Below are positions 28,436 to 36,987 of a stretch of DNA of 64,000 bases, one piece after another. The translations under genes and the position numbers were made by a program. Origin of the DNA: Rhizobium mesoamericanum STM3625. GTDB taxonomy: Bacteria > Pseudomonadota > Alphaproteobacteria > Rhizobiales > Rhizobiaceae. The stretch covers positions 1,650,867-1,714,866 of the forward strand of contig NZ_HF536772.1 of the NCBI RefSeq assembly GCF_000312665.1. The letters are read 5' to 3'. Position 1 is the first letter of the stretch; each line of letters opens with the position of its first letter. The notes under the pieces are model-generated. The model saw only the letters and a list, made by a program, of their open reading frames with translations. It did no database searches and had not been told where the DNA came from.

Positions 28436-28732
28436 TTAGCCGATGATGCCCATGATGTCGGCTTCCTTCATGATCAGAAGGTCTTCGCCGTTGATCTTGA
28501 CTTCGGTGCCAGACCACTTGCCGAACAGAACGCGATCGCCAGCCTTGACGTCGAGAGCGACGACCTTGCCGGACTCGTCACGAGCACCGGAACCGACGGC
28601 GACGATTTCGCCTTCCTGCGGCTTTTCCTTAGCGGTATCCGGAATGATGATGCCGCCCTTGGTCTTTTCTTCGGACTCAACGCGGCGAACGACGACGCGA
28701 TCGTGAAGGGGGCGGAAATTGGTGGTTGCCAT
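28436..28732 (-). CDS. groES: co-chaperonin GroES (10 kDa)
   Basis: A 98-residue co-chaperonin that forms the heptameric lid on GroEL. Signatures are [20 protein letters not shown] at the start, the mobile loop [15 protein letters not shown] near residues 25-38, and [13 protein letters not shown] near 65. It is the first gene of groES-groEL. The leader carries a CIRCE operator, and a good promoter lies just above it. Confidence 0.98.
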   Translation of the reverse strand: MATTNFRPLHDRVVVRRVESEEKTKGGIIIPDTAKEKPQEGEIVAVGSGARDESGKVVALDVKAGDRVLFGKWSGTEVKINGEDLLIMKEADIMGIIG

Positions 28733-28789
28733 TGTCTAATCCCTCGATCAAATGACACTCGCGGGCCGAGCGGCCCGCACGGATGGGTG

Positions 28790-28816
28790 TTAGCACTCGT
28801 CCTTGGTGAGTGCTAG
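28790..28816 (-). promoter_or_regulatory. CIRCE operator (HrcA site) of groESL
   Basis: TTAGCACTC (28790-28798), nine bases, then GAGTGCTAG (28808-28816): the CIRCE consensus TTAGCACTC-N9-GAGTGCTAA with one mismatch in the last base. HrcA binds CIRCE and represses groESL in the absence of heat stress in many Alphaproteobacteria. It lies just downstream of the -10 box, where it would block the polymerase. Confidence 0.95.
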
Positions 28817-28824
28817 CGAGGCAG

Positions 28825-28853
28825 CATTTAGGTGTGGCCTAACGGGGAGTCAA
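28825..28853 (-). promoter_or_regulatory. groESL promoter, housekeeping type overlapping a heat-shock-like match
   Basis: On the minus strand a -35 box TTGACT (28853-28848), 17 bases, and a -10 box TAAATG (28830-28825). The same bases can be read as CTTG-N18-CCTAAAT, which resembles the alphaproteobacterial RpoH pattern. Transcription would begin at or just inside the CIRCE operator. The boxes are read from sequence; the choice of sigma factor is inference. Confidence 0.65.
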
Positions 28854-29054
28854 GAACGGCCGCAATTTTTCTTCGGTGTCCTCGCAAATAGCCTTAACAG
28901 CACCTCCTTGTCGGAAGTTCGACAGGCCGCGCGATGATGGACCACTCCCCGAGGTCCTATCTCTCAAAAAGCCAAGTGCAAGCCCTTTGGCGCAGGATTG
29001 TCGCAAACGCGTGCCGATGATATCGAGCGCCTTGGGGCGAGAGGGGCGACAACC

Positions 29055-30467
29055 GTGAACGAGGCGATCGCGGCAGAGGGTAGCGTGGCGGCACCGACGC
29101 TGCGACAGGTAGCCGGCGTCTGGGCGCGGATTGGCTGTGTAAGCTTCGGCGGCCCGGTTGGCCAGATCGCCCTCATGCATAGGACCATCGTTGACGAGAA
29201 GCGCTGGATCTCCGAGGAGCGCTTCCTGCATGCGCTGAATTTCTGCATGCTGCTGCCAGGGCCTGAGGCCCAGCAACTCGCCATCCTCATCGGCTGGATG
29301 ATGCACGGCATACGCGGCGGCCTCATTGCCGGCCTGCTGTTCATGTTGCCTGGCTTCTTCGCCATCCTGGCGCTATCGAGCCTCTACGCCGTCTTTCAGG
29401 GAGCGGCCTGGCTTTCCCCGTTTTTCTTCGGTGTGAAGGCGGCGGTCCTGGCAATCGTCATCGAGGCATTGCTGCGGGTGGGGCGCCAAGCGTTGAAGGA
29501 ACGCTTTCATTACTATGTGGCCGGAGCGTCGTTCCTGGCTTTCTTCCTTCTGAACCTGTCGTTTCCTCTGGTCATCATCCTGGCCGCAGCGGCGGGACTG
29601 TTATGGACGCGGCATCGCCGGCATCGATTGGCAGCGCCAGCTTTTCCGCAAACCTCTTCCGGCAGGCGCTTTCCCACAATCACAACACATGCGATCGCAA
29701 AGCCGCTCGCAGTGCTCGTGTTCTGGATTCTCGTCTGGCAGTTGCCGCTCTTCTTCATTCGGGGCATCGATGCACCGGCGGACCTGATCGCCGAAACGCT
29801 GAGCGGCGAGACCAATGTGTTCGGCGCGGTCTTCGTCCTCTTCTCCAAGATGGCCGTCGTTACCTTCGGAGGCGCATACGCGGTCCTTTCCTACGTCACG
29901 CAGGTCGCTGTCGGCCACTACGCATGGCTTCAGCCAGGCGAGATGCTCGATGGACTAGCGCTTGCCGAGACGACGCCCGGGCCGCTCGTCCTTGTCCTCT
30001 GTTTTGTCGGTTTTCTCGCTGGCTACCGCAACCCCGTTGCCATGGCGCCGGTGGCTGGTGGTGTTCTCGGCGCCTTCCTCGCCGCATGGGCAACGTTCGT
30101 GCCGAGCTTCGTCTGGATCTTTGCAGGCGCGCCCTACATCGAGAGGCTGCGCAACAACGAGAACCTCTCGGGGACCCTTTCGGCGATCGCCGCGGCGGTC
30201 GCAGGCGCCATTCTCAATCTTGCGCTATGGTTCGGTCAGCATGTGCTTTTTGCAGAGGTCGGCCGCCTCGCGCTCCTTTCCGTCAAGACCGGGCTGCCGA
30301 TCGTCAGCGTCGCCTGGCCAGAGTGGCGGACGCTCGATCTCGTGGCGCTCGGGATCTTCGTGCTCGCGTCCGTCCTGCTCTTTCGCTTCAAGGTCGGCAT
30401 CCGGACCGTAATCGGCGTCTCCGCCGCTGCGGGTCTGTTGGTCAAGGCTGCCATCGCTGTCCTCTAG
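29055..30467 (+). CDS. chrA: chromate transporter, long ChrA (CHR family)
   Basis: A 470-residue inner-membrane protein with two homologous halves, each with about five to six helices. The CHR signatures are SFGGPVGQIALMHRTIV at the start of the N-half and TFGGAYAVLSYVTQVAV at the start of the C-half, with LLPGPEAQQLAILIGW and ETTPGPLVLVLCFVGFLAGY as the matching partner blocks. ChrA proteins export chromate in known cases; other anions are possible. I prefer the GTG at 29055, after GAGGGG; a TTG at 28998 keeps the frame open but has no properly spaced ribosome site. It is divergent from groESL. Confidence 0.88.
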   Translation: MNEAIAAEGSVAAPTLRQVAGVWARIGCVSFGGPVGQIALMHRTIVDEKRWISEERFLHALNFCMLLPGPEAQQLAILIGWMMHGIRGGLIAGLLFMLPGFFAILALSSLYAVFQGAAWLSPFFFGVKAAVLAIVIEALLRVGRQALKERFHYYVAGASFLAFFLLNLSFPLVIILAAAAGLLWTRHRRHRLAAPAFPQTSSGRRFPTITTHAIAKPLAVLVFWILVWQLPLFFIRGIDAPADLIAETLSGETNVFGAVFVLFSKMAVVTFGGAYAVLSYVTQVAVGHYAWLQPGEMLDGLALAETTPGPLVLVLCFVGFLAGYRNPVAMAPVAGGVLGAFLAAWATFVPSFVWIFAGAPYIERLRNNENLSGTLSAIAAAVAGAILNLALWFGQHVLFAEVGRLALLSVKTGLPIVSVAWPEWRTLDLVALGIFVLASVLLFRFKVGIRTVIGVSAAAGLLVKAAIAVL

Positions 30468-30570
30468 TCGGTGGGTTCCGGTTTTTTGCCGTTGCTCACT
30501 GCAAAATGCCTTGCCATTGCGGCATGCCTTTGCGATGTCAGCCGTGACTTAACGAGATCGGGAAATCGGA

Positions 30571-31419
30571 ATGGCCAAGCGGATCGAGAACCTTGCGGAA
30601 ATCACCAGCCAGTATGATGCGGTGTTCTGCGATGTCTGGGGTGTCCTGCACAACGGCGTCGATCCCTTCCCGAAGGCGGCGGCTGCACTGGAGGCAGCGC
30701 GAGAGCAGGGACTGACCGTCGTTCTCATCACCAATTCGCCCCGCATCGCTCCGCAAGTCGTGGCGCAGCTTCGCCAGATCGGTATCCAGGACGGCGCCTA
30801 CGACCGGATCGTCACCTCGGGCGACGTCACGCGAGGCCTGATTGCCGAGGGGCCGAAGAAGGTATTTCTGCTCGGACCGGATCGCGACCTTGCGATCATC
30901 GAGGGGCTTGGAGTGGAACGCGTAGATGCCAGGGATGCGGACTCGGTCGTCTGCACCGGCTTCTTCGACGACGAAACCGAAACTCCAGAAGACTACACCG
31001 AGATGCTGAAGGCGTTCCAGGCGCGCGGCGTGGCGATGATCTGCGCCAACCCTGATCTGGTTGTCGAGCGCGGCCACAAGATTATCCCCTGCGCCGGCGC
31101 GATGGCGGCCTATTACGATCAGCTCGGCGGTCAGACACGTATTGCCGGCAAGCCGCACAAGCCGATTTACGACGCCGTATTGTCGGTGGCCCGCGAGGCG
31201 CATGGCGAGTTTCCGAAGAGCCGCGTCCTGGCGATCGGAGACGGGATGCCGACCGATGTGCGCGGCGCTCTCGATTATGGCCTCGACCTCCTCTATATCA
31301 GCGGCGGCATCCATGCGAAGGAATACACGCTGAATGGGGAGACCGATGAGGCGATCCTCACGGCCTACCTAGAGCGCGAAAAAGCGACCCCGAAGTGGTG
31401 GATGCCTCGTCTAGCCTAA
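30571..31419 (+). CDS. HAD-superfamily class IIA hydrolase (NagD/pyridoxal-phosphatase-like)
   Basis: A 282-residue HAD-IIA phosphatase of the TIGR01459 type found in Alphaproteobacteria. Motif I is YDAVFCDVWGVLHNGV near residue 15, motif II is VVLITNSPR near 50, and motifs III/IV are GKPHKPIYDAVL near 192 and LAIGDGMPTDVRGALDYG near 215. The cap lies between II and III. The substrate may be a nucleotide, sugar phosphate or pyridoxal phosphate. It lies 27 bases before ribF on the same strand, probably in one operon, which would suit a cofactor-related phosphatase; that link is inference. Confidence 0.88.
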   Translation: MAKRIENLAEITSQYDAVFCDVWGVLHNGVDPFPKAAAALEAAREQGLTVVLITNSPRIAPQVVAQLRQIGIQDGAYDRIVTSGDVTRGLIAEGPKKVFLLGPDRDLAIIEGLGVERVDARDADSVVCTGFFDDETETPEDYTEMLKAFQARGVAMICANPDLVVERGHKIIPCAGAMAAYYDQLGGQTRIAGKPHKPIYDAVLSVAREAHGEFPKSRVLAIGDGMPTDVRGALDYGLDLLYISGGIHAKEYTLNGETDEAILTAYLEREKATPKWWMPRLA

Positions 31420-31446
31420 AGAGCCCCGCAGAAGAAAAGCCAGCTG

Positions 31447-32430
31447 ATGACTGTTTTTCACCGCAACGAAACCCGCGAACCCTTGCCGGACCACCTGCGT
31501 GGCGGCGTCATTGCCATTGGCAATTTCGACGGCGTGCATCGCGGGCATCAGTCCGTGCTGAACCGGGCCCTCGAAATATCGCGGCAGCGTGGTATTCCGG
31601 CACTCGTCCTGACTTTCGAGCCGCATCCGCGTACTGTCTTCCGCCCAGATCAGCCGGTCTTTCGCTTGACGCCTGCACCGCTTAAGGCGCGTATCCTCGA
31701 AGCGATCGGCTTCAACGCCGTCATCGAATATCCCTTCGACAGGGAGTTTTCGCAGCGTTCCGCCGAAGATTTCATCCATTCGATCCTCAAGGATTGGCTC
31801 GGCGCATCCGAGGTCGTGACGGGTTTCAACTTTCATTTTGGCCGTGGCCGCGAAGGCGGTCCGGCCTTCCTGATGGATGCCGGTCAGAAGTATGGGTTCG
31901 GCGTGACGTTGATCGATGCATTCCGCGACGAGAATACCGACGTTGTGTCCTCGAGCCATATTCGCGAACTGCTGAAGGACGGCAACGTCAGCGAGGCAGC
32001 CGCGATGCTCGGTTATCACTATACAGTGGAAGCGGAAGTCATTGGCGGCGAGAAGCTTGGCCGCCAGCTCGGCTTCCCGACCGCGAACATGCAATTGCCC
32101 GCTGAAGCCGATCTGAAGGCCGGCATCTACGCCGTTCGCTTTCGTCTTGCGAACGGCACCCTGCACGATGGCGTCGCCAGCTACGGTCGCCGACCGACGG
32201 TCACGGAAAATGGCGCGCCGCTGCTTGAGACCTACGTTTTCGATTTCAGCGGTAACCTCTACGGGCAGATCTGTTCGGTATCCTTCTTCGGCTACTTGCG
32301 CCCAGAACTGAAGTTCGACGGCCTTGACCCCCTTGTCGAGCAGATGAATTGCGACAAGGACGAGGCAAGGGCACTGCTTGCCGGCGTGCGTCCGCTTGGC
32401 GAACTCGACCTCAAGATCTGCTTTCACTGA
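31447..32430 (+). CDS. ribF: bifunctional riboflavin kinase / FAD synthetase
   Basis: A 327-residue enzyme that turns riboflavin into FMN and then FAD. The N-terminal FMN adenylyltransferase domain has AIGNFDGVHRGHQSVLNRAL near residue 21 and SSHIRELLKDGNVSEAAAML near 175. The C-terminal riboflavin kinase domain has GRQLGFPTANMQLPAEADLK near 205 with the PTAN motif, and VSFFGYLRPELKFDGLDPLV near 280. Length is usual for RibF. The HAD phosphatase gene is just upstream. A terminator lies about 130 bases after the stop, before ileS. Confidence 0.95.
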   Translation: MTVFHRNETREPLPDHLRGGVIAIGNFDGVHRGHQSVLNRALEISRQRGIPALVLTFEPHPRTVFRPDQPVFRLTPAPLKARILEAIGFNAVIEYPFDREFSQRSAEDFIHSILKDWLGASEVVTGFNFHFGRGREGGPAFLMDAGQKYGFGVTLIDAFRDENTDVVSSSHIRELLKDGNVSEAAAMLGYHYTVEAEVIGGEKLGRQLGFPTANMQLPAEADLKAGIYAVRFRLANGTLHDGVASYGRRPTVTENGAPLLETYVFDFSGNLYGQICSVSFFGYLRPELKFDGLDPLVEQMNCDKDEARALLAGVRPLGELDLKICFH

Positions 32431-32562
32431 TTTGGGAGCGGCAGCGCTTGCCCCGCGCTCGTGGGCTGCGCCATGAAATCCCTCTTCCTTTTCCCTGCAA
32501 AAGCGCCTATGAACCGGCCCGATGAAAAAGTTCCGGCTGGCGATCACGATACGAATTATCGG

Positions 32563-32602
32563 CCCGGCCTTCCGCGCGCGCTAAGCGGCCGGAAGGTCCG
32601 GG
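32563..32602 (+). terminator. Rho-independent terminator between ribF and ileS
   Basis: CCCGG-CCTTCCG pairs with CGGAAGG-CCGGG, with one bulged T (32597), around a 15-base loop; TTTT follows at 32603. It sits about 90 bases before the ileS start, so it could also serve as a leader attenuator of ileS. No T-box is seen. Confidence 0.7.
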
Positions 32603-32691
32603 TTTTCGGCGCTTGGACGACGAGCGCCTCCGTCACCAATTTTCAAGCCCGTTGCGCCCACTTCCGTGGCGCCTAGAGACGATTGCTAGAC

Positions 32692-35598
32692 ATGACCGAT
32701 ACAGCCGAAAAAATCGACTACTCTAAGACCCTCTATCTACCGGAAACGGACTTCCCGATGCGCGCCGGCCTGCCACAGAAGGAGCCGGAGACCGTTGCCC
32801 GCTGGCAGCAGATGGGTCTCTACAAGAAGCTGCGCGCTTCCGCTGCTGGCCGCGAGAAGTTCGTGCTTCACGACGGCCCGCCTTATGCGAACGGCAACAT
32901 CCATATCGGGCACGCGTTGAACAAGATCCTCAAGGACGTCATCAACCGCTCGTTTCAGATGCGCGGTTACGACGCCAACTACGTCCCCGGGTGGGACTGC
33001 CATGGCCTTCCGATCGAATGGAAGATCGAGGAGAAGTACCGCGAGAAAGGCAAGAACAAGGACGAGGTTCCGGTCAACGAATTCCGTCGGGAATGCCGCG
33101 ACTTTGCTGCTGACTGGATCAAGGTGCAGTCGGAGGAGTTCAAGCGCCTCGGCATCGAAGGTGACTTCGACAATCCGTACACGACGATGAACTTCCATGC
33201 GGAATCGCGCATCGCCGGCGAATTGCTGAAGATCGCCAAATCCGGCCAACTCTATCGCGGCTCCAAGCCGATCATGTGGTCGGTCGTCGAGCGCACGGCG
33301 CTCGCCGAAGCCGAGGTCGAATACGCTGATGTCGAAAGCGACATGATCTGGGTGAAGTTCCCGATCGTCGAAGGCTCCAGCGATCTCAAGGGCGCCTTCG
33401 TCGTGATCTGGACAACAACGCCGTGGACGATCCCGGGCAATCGCGCCATCGCTTATTCCTCGCGCTACGGCTATGGCCTCTATGATATTGAGACGGCTGA
33501 GAATGACTTCGGACCGCAACCCGGTGAACGGCTGATCTTCGCCAAGCGCCTCGCCGAAGAGTCGGCTGCCAAGGCGAAGGTGACCCTCAAGTTTGTCCGC
33601 GATGTCGCAGCGGCGGAATTCGCCTCGATCACCTGCGCGCACCCCCTGCACGGGCTTGGCGGCGGCTACCACTTCGAAGTGCCGCTCCTCGACGGCGACC
33701 ATGTCACCGATGAGACGGGCACCGGCTTCGTCCACACTGCGCCGAGCCACGGGCGCGAAGACTTTGACGCCTGGATGGCCAACCTCCGTTTGCTGGAAGA
33801 GCGCCACATCTCGTCGGCGATCCCGTTCCCGGTCGACGATGCTGGGTTCTTCACGACTGACGCGCCTGGTTTCGGCCCGGATGCCGAGGGCGGTGCTGCT
33901 CGCGTCATCGATGATAAGGGCAAGAAAGGCGATGCCAACGAACGGGTCATCAAGGCGCTGATCGGTCGCCATGCGCTGTTTGCACGGGGTCGCCTCAAGC
34001 ACTCGTATCCGCACTCCTGGCGTTCGAAGAAGCCCGTCATCTTCCGCAATACGCCGCAGTGGTTCGTCTACATGGACAAGGAACTCGGTGACGGCACGAC
34101 GCTGCGCTCGCGCGCCCTGGGCGCAATCGACGCAACCCGCTTCGTACCTGCCGCCGGCCAGAACCGCCTACGCGCCATGATCGAACAGCGTCCGGATTGG
34201 GTGCTCTCGCGTCAGCGCGCCTGGGGCGTGCCGATCTGCCTCTTCGTTGATGACGACGGCGGTATCCTGCAGGACGATGCCGTGAACGAACGAATCCTGG
34301 AAGCCTTCGAGAAGGAGGGTGCTGATGCCTGGTTCGCGGATGGCGCGCGCGAGCGCTTCCTAGGTGAGAAGGCAAACGAGCCCTGGACCCAGGTCATGGA
34401 CATCCTCGACGTCTGGTTCGACTCGGGCTCGACGCACACCTTCACGCTTGAAGACCGCCCGGATCTTAAATGGCCGGCCGACCTTTACCTTGAAGGGTCC
34501 GACCAGCACCGCGGCTGGTTCCATTCGTCGCTGCTGGAATCCGCCGCAACCCGTGGCCGGGCGCCCTATAATGCTGTTCTCACCCATGGCTTCACCATGG
34601 ACGAGAAAGGCGAGAAGATGTCGAAGTCGAAAGGCAACGTGACATCTCCGCAGGAAATCATGAAGGACGCAGGCGCCGATATCCTACGCCTTTGGGTGAT
34701 GACGTCCGACTACGCCGAGGATCTGCGTGTCGGCAAGACGATCATCCAGACGAACATCGATGCCTATCGAAAGCTGCGCAACACCATTCGCTGGATGCTC
34801 GGCACGCTGGCTCACGACAAAGGCGAAGTCATCGCACTTGCCGATCTGCCGGAGCTCGAGCGATTGATGCTGCACCGGCTGGCCGAACTCGAACAACTCG
34901 TCCGCGAGAGCTATGACGCGTTCGACTTTAAGAAGATTGCTCGCGCGCTGATCGATTTCGCCAACGTCGAGCTCTCGGCCTTCTATTTCGACGTCCGCAA
35001 GGATGCGCTCTACTGCGATGCGCCGTCGAGCCTGCGCCGTCGTTCGGCCCTTCATGTCATCCGCAACATCTTCGAATGCATGGTGACATGGCTGGCGCCG
35101 ATGTTGCCCTTCACGACCGAAGAGGCCTGGCTGTCGCGCAATCCTTCAGCCCTCTCGGTTCACCTCGAGCAGTTCCCTTCCATTCCGGCGGAATGGAAGA
35201 ACGACGCTCTTGCCGAGAAATGGAAGAAGATCCGCGCCGTTCGTACGGTCGTCACCGGCGCTCTGGAAATCGAGCGCAAGGACAAGCGCATGGGCTCCTC
35301 GCTGGAGGCTGCCCCCGTCGTTCACGTCACTGATGCGGAGCTTCTGAAGGCGCTGGAGGGCCAGGACTTTGAGGAAATCTGCATCACGTCTGGCATTGTT
35401 ATCGATGGCAGGGAAGGGCCCGCCGAGGCGTTTCGTCTGCCGGAGGTATCGGGTGTCAGCGTCGAGCCGAAATTGGCCGAAGGCATCAAATGCGCCCGGT
35501 CCTGGCGGATCACGACGGATGTCGGCTCTGACCCCGAGTATCCCGACGTCTCGGCCCGCGATGCGGCCGCGTTGCGCGAACTAGCGGTGCAAAACTGA
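32692..35598 (+). CDS. ileS: isoleucyl-tRNA synthetase
   Basis: A 968-residue class I synthetase. The HIGH motif is in [20 protein letters not shown] near residue 65 and the KMSKS loop is in [16 protein letters not shown] near 640. The CP1 editing domain includes [20 protein letters not shown] near 240 and [14 protein letters not shown] near 345. The usual C-terminal zinc finger is absent: the first Cys pair reads CARSW and no second pair follows, a state that also occurs in other Alphaproteobacteria. I chose the ATG at 32692; a TTG three codons earlier is less likely. A hairpin follows the stop. Confidence 0.96.
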   Translation: MTDTAEKIDYSKTLYLPETDFPMRAGLPQKEPETVARWQQMGLYKKLRASAAGREKFVLHDGPPYANGNIHIGHALNKILKDVINRSFQMRGYDANYVPGWDCHGLPIEWKIEEKYREKGKNKDEVPVNEFRRECRDFAADWIKVQSEEFKRLGIEGDFDNPYTTMNFHAESRIAGELLKIAKSGQLYRGSKPIMWSVVERTALAEAEVEYADVESDMIWVKFPIVEGSSDLKGAFVVIWTTTPWTIPGNRAIAYSSRYGYGLYDIETAENDFGPQPGERLIFAKRLAEESAAKAKVTLKFVRDVAAAEFASITCAHPLHGLGGGYHFEVPLLDGDHVTDETGTGFVHTAPSHGREDFDAWMANLRLLEERHISSAIPFPVDDAGFFTTDAPGFGPDAEGGAARVIDDKGKKGDANERVIKALIGRHALFARGRLKHSYPHSWRSKKPVIFRNTPQWFVYMDKELGDGTTLRSRALGAIDATRFVPAAGQNRLRAMIEQRPDWVLSRQRAWGVPICLFVDDDGGILQDDAVNERILEAFEKEGADAWFADGARERFLGEKANEPWTQVMDILDVWFDSGSTHTFTLEDRPDLKWPADLYLEGSDQHRGWFHSSLLESAATRGRAPYNAVLTHGFTMDEKGEKMSKSKGNVTSPQEIMKDAGADILRLWVMTSDYAEDLRVGKTIIQTNIDAYRKLRNTIRWMLGTLAHDKGEVIALADLPELERLMLHRLAELEQLVRESYDAFDFKKIARALIDFANVELSAFYFDVRKDALYCDAPSSLRRRSALHVIRNIFECMVTWLAPMLPFTTEEAWLSRNPSALSVHLEQFPSIPAEWKNDALAEKWKKIRAVRTVVTGALEIERKDKRMGSSLEAAPVVHVTDAELLKALEGQDFEEICITSGIVIDGREGPAEAFRLPEVSGVSVEPKLAEGIKCARSWRITTDVGSDPEYPDVSARDAAALRELAVQN

Positions 35599-35606
35599 AG
35601 AATATT

Positions 35607-35640
35607 ACCGGGTGAATTGCACAATCGCGGTTCATCCGGT
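35607..35640 (+). terminator. hairpin after ileS
   Basis: ACCGGGTGAA (35607-35616) pairs with TTCATCCGGT (35631-35640), one mismatch aside, around a 14-base loop. No T run follows directly, so it is a terminator-like or mRNA-end hairpin just after the ileS stop. Confidence 0.45.
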
Positions 35641-35730
35641 AAAAGCTGCCTGAAAATGGCCGGATTTTTGCGTCAGGGGGACGATTGTCCGTAGGGCGAT
35701 GATTGCACCGGCATGGCTGGAAGGGTTTTC

Positions 35731-36357
35731 ATGTTATCAACGCGTTGGTTCCGTATGGGCGTCTGCCTGACGGTTGCTGTGACAGGCGGCTCGATGATTT
35801 CCGGCTGCGTGGGAAGCCCCCGCTACGGAACGGACAAGACCGCAATGGAGCAGTTGACCGACGACCTTGGTCAGTCCGTTTCCCTGACTGGCGACGGGCC
35901 GAAAAACAAAGGTGTCAAATACAGCGCCCGCCCGGGTCTCGTGCTGCCGTCGGCAGGTGACAAGGAAAACCTCGTCGAGCCGCAGCAGAGCATTGCCAGC
36001 AAGGAAAATCCGCAGTGGATCGAATCCCCGGAAGAAACCCGTGCGCGCCTGGTTAAGGAAGCTGACGAAAACAGCGACAACCCCAACTACCGCTCGCCGC
36101 TCGCAAGTGACAAAGTTGAAGGTGGCCGGCAAACGACCGAAGCCCAGACCAAGGCCTATCGCGAGGCTCGCGCTATCCAGAAGGGCTCCTATACCGATCG
36201 CCGCTACATCTCGGATCCACCGACCGAATACCGCCAGGTCGACGATCCGGCCAAGCTCGACGATCTCGGCGAGCCGGAACTGAAGAAGGCGAAGAAGAAG
36301 AAGAAGGAAGCTGCGATTGCCGGTACCGGCAATCAGTGGTGGAACCTCCTCCAGTAA
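35731..36357 (+). CDS. lipoprotein of unknown function
   Basis: A 208-residue protein with a lipoprotein signal: a basic start (MLSTRWFRMG), a hydrophobic core and a lipobox ending MISGC, with Cys near residue 26. Beyond it the chain is hydrophilic and charged, rich in Glu, Lys and Asp, with a Lys run (KKAKKKKKE) close to the C-terminus and the ending NQWWNLLQ. It likely hangs from the outer or inner membrane into the periplasm. I chose the ATG at 35731 with GGAAGG before it; an ATG at 35713 has no ribosome site. The family is not one I recognise by name. A strong terminator follows. Confidence 0.8.
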   Translation: MLSTRWFRMGVCLTVAVTGGSMISGCVGSPRYGTDKTAMEQLTDDLGQSVSLTGDGPKNKGVKYSARPGLVLPSAGDKENLVEPQQSIASKENPQWIESPEETRARLVKEADENSDNPNYRSPLASDKVEGGRQTTEAQTKAYREARAIQKGSYTDRRYISDPPTEYRQVDDPAKLDDLGEPELKKAKKKKKEAAIAGTGNQWWNLLQ

Positions 36358-36363
36358 GATTTC

Positions 36364-36386
36364 AAGCGGGGCTGTCAGCCCCGCTT
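36364..36386 (+). terminator. Rho-independent terminator after the lipoprotein gene
   Basis: AAGCGGGGCT and AGCCCCGCTT form a perfect 10-base stem with a GTC loop, followed by TGCTTTT. It lies 6 bases after the stop codon. Confidence 0.85.
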
Positions 36387-36459
36387 TGCTTTTGACCACG
36401 TGTCAACAAGCATCCCGCCAGCAAGGCTGGCGCCGACAGCGCGAAGATTACGAGCGATG

Positions 36460-36915
36460 TCATGGCACATCACGCTTCTGCGCGAAGAACGTTCGAAGGA
36501 TATCGGCGGATGTTGTCTCCCGCAGACCGGAATACACCTCCGGGGCGTGGTGGCAGGTGGGCTGCCTATAGAAGCGCACGCCATTGTCGACGGCACCACC
36601 CTTCGGGTCTTCTGCGCCGTAATAGAGCCTGCGAATGCGCGCAAAGGAAATGGCGGCCGCGCACATCGTACACGGTTCCAGCGTCACATAAAGGTCGGCG
36701 CCGGTCAGTCGTTCCTGACCCAGCGCCTCGCAGGCCATGCGAATGGCGGCGATTTCAGCGTGAGCTGTGACATCGTTGAGCTCGCGCGTGCGATTGCCGG
36801 ATGCCGCAACCACGGCACCGTCAATCGCGAGAACCGCTCCGATCGGTACCTCACCGCGTTCGCCGGCGGCGCGGGCCTGGTCGAGCGCCAGCTCCATAAA
36901 TTGATTTGTCTTCAC
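36460..36915 (-). CDS. tadA: tRNA-specific adenosine deaminase
   Basis: A 151-residue zinc deaminase that turns A34 of tRNA-Arg into inosine. The zinc and catalytic residues are in TAHAEIAAIRMA (His and proton-carrier Glu) and PCTMCAAAIS (two Cys). GEVPIGAVLA is the usual N-terminal block and GAEDPKGGAVDNGVRFY the tRNA-contacting part. The start is uncertain: the GTG at 36915 gives the usual short lead before MELALDQA, while the ATG at 36897 starts directly there. The frame is open well upstream (to 37536), inside the divergent pseudouridine synthase gene. An essential gene. Confidence 0.93.
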   Translation of the reverse strand: MKTNQFMELALDQARAAGERGEVPIGAVLAIDGAVVAASGNRTRELNDVTAHAEIAAIRMACEALGQERLTGADLYVTLEPCTMCAAAISFARIRRLYYGAEDPKGGAVDNGVRFYRQPTCHHAPEVYSGLRETTSADILRTFFAQKRDVP

Positions 36916-36987
36916 GATCCGACAATTTCCACTTAACCGCAGGGGCGCGACCTGATAGGAAGGCCCCAAAAGGCAGGCAAACAACAA

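Noticed and set aside
32431..32691. ileS leader as a T-box or as containing a small gene
   Set aside because: There is no T-box sequence or specifier loop. The hairpin is better explained as the ribF terminator, and the 71-residue frame there has no coding character.
32737..34014. 425-residue open frame opposite ileS
   Set aside because: It is a shadow of ileS; the translation has no recognisable domain.
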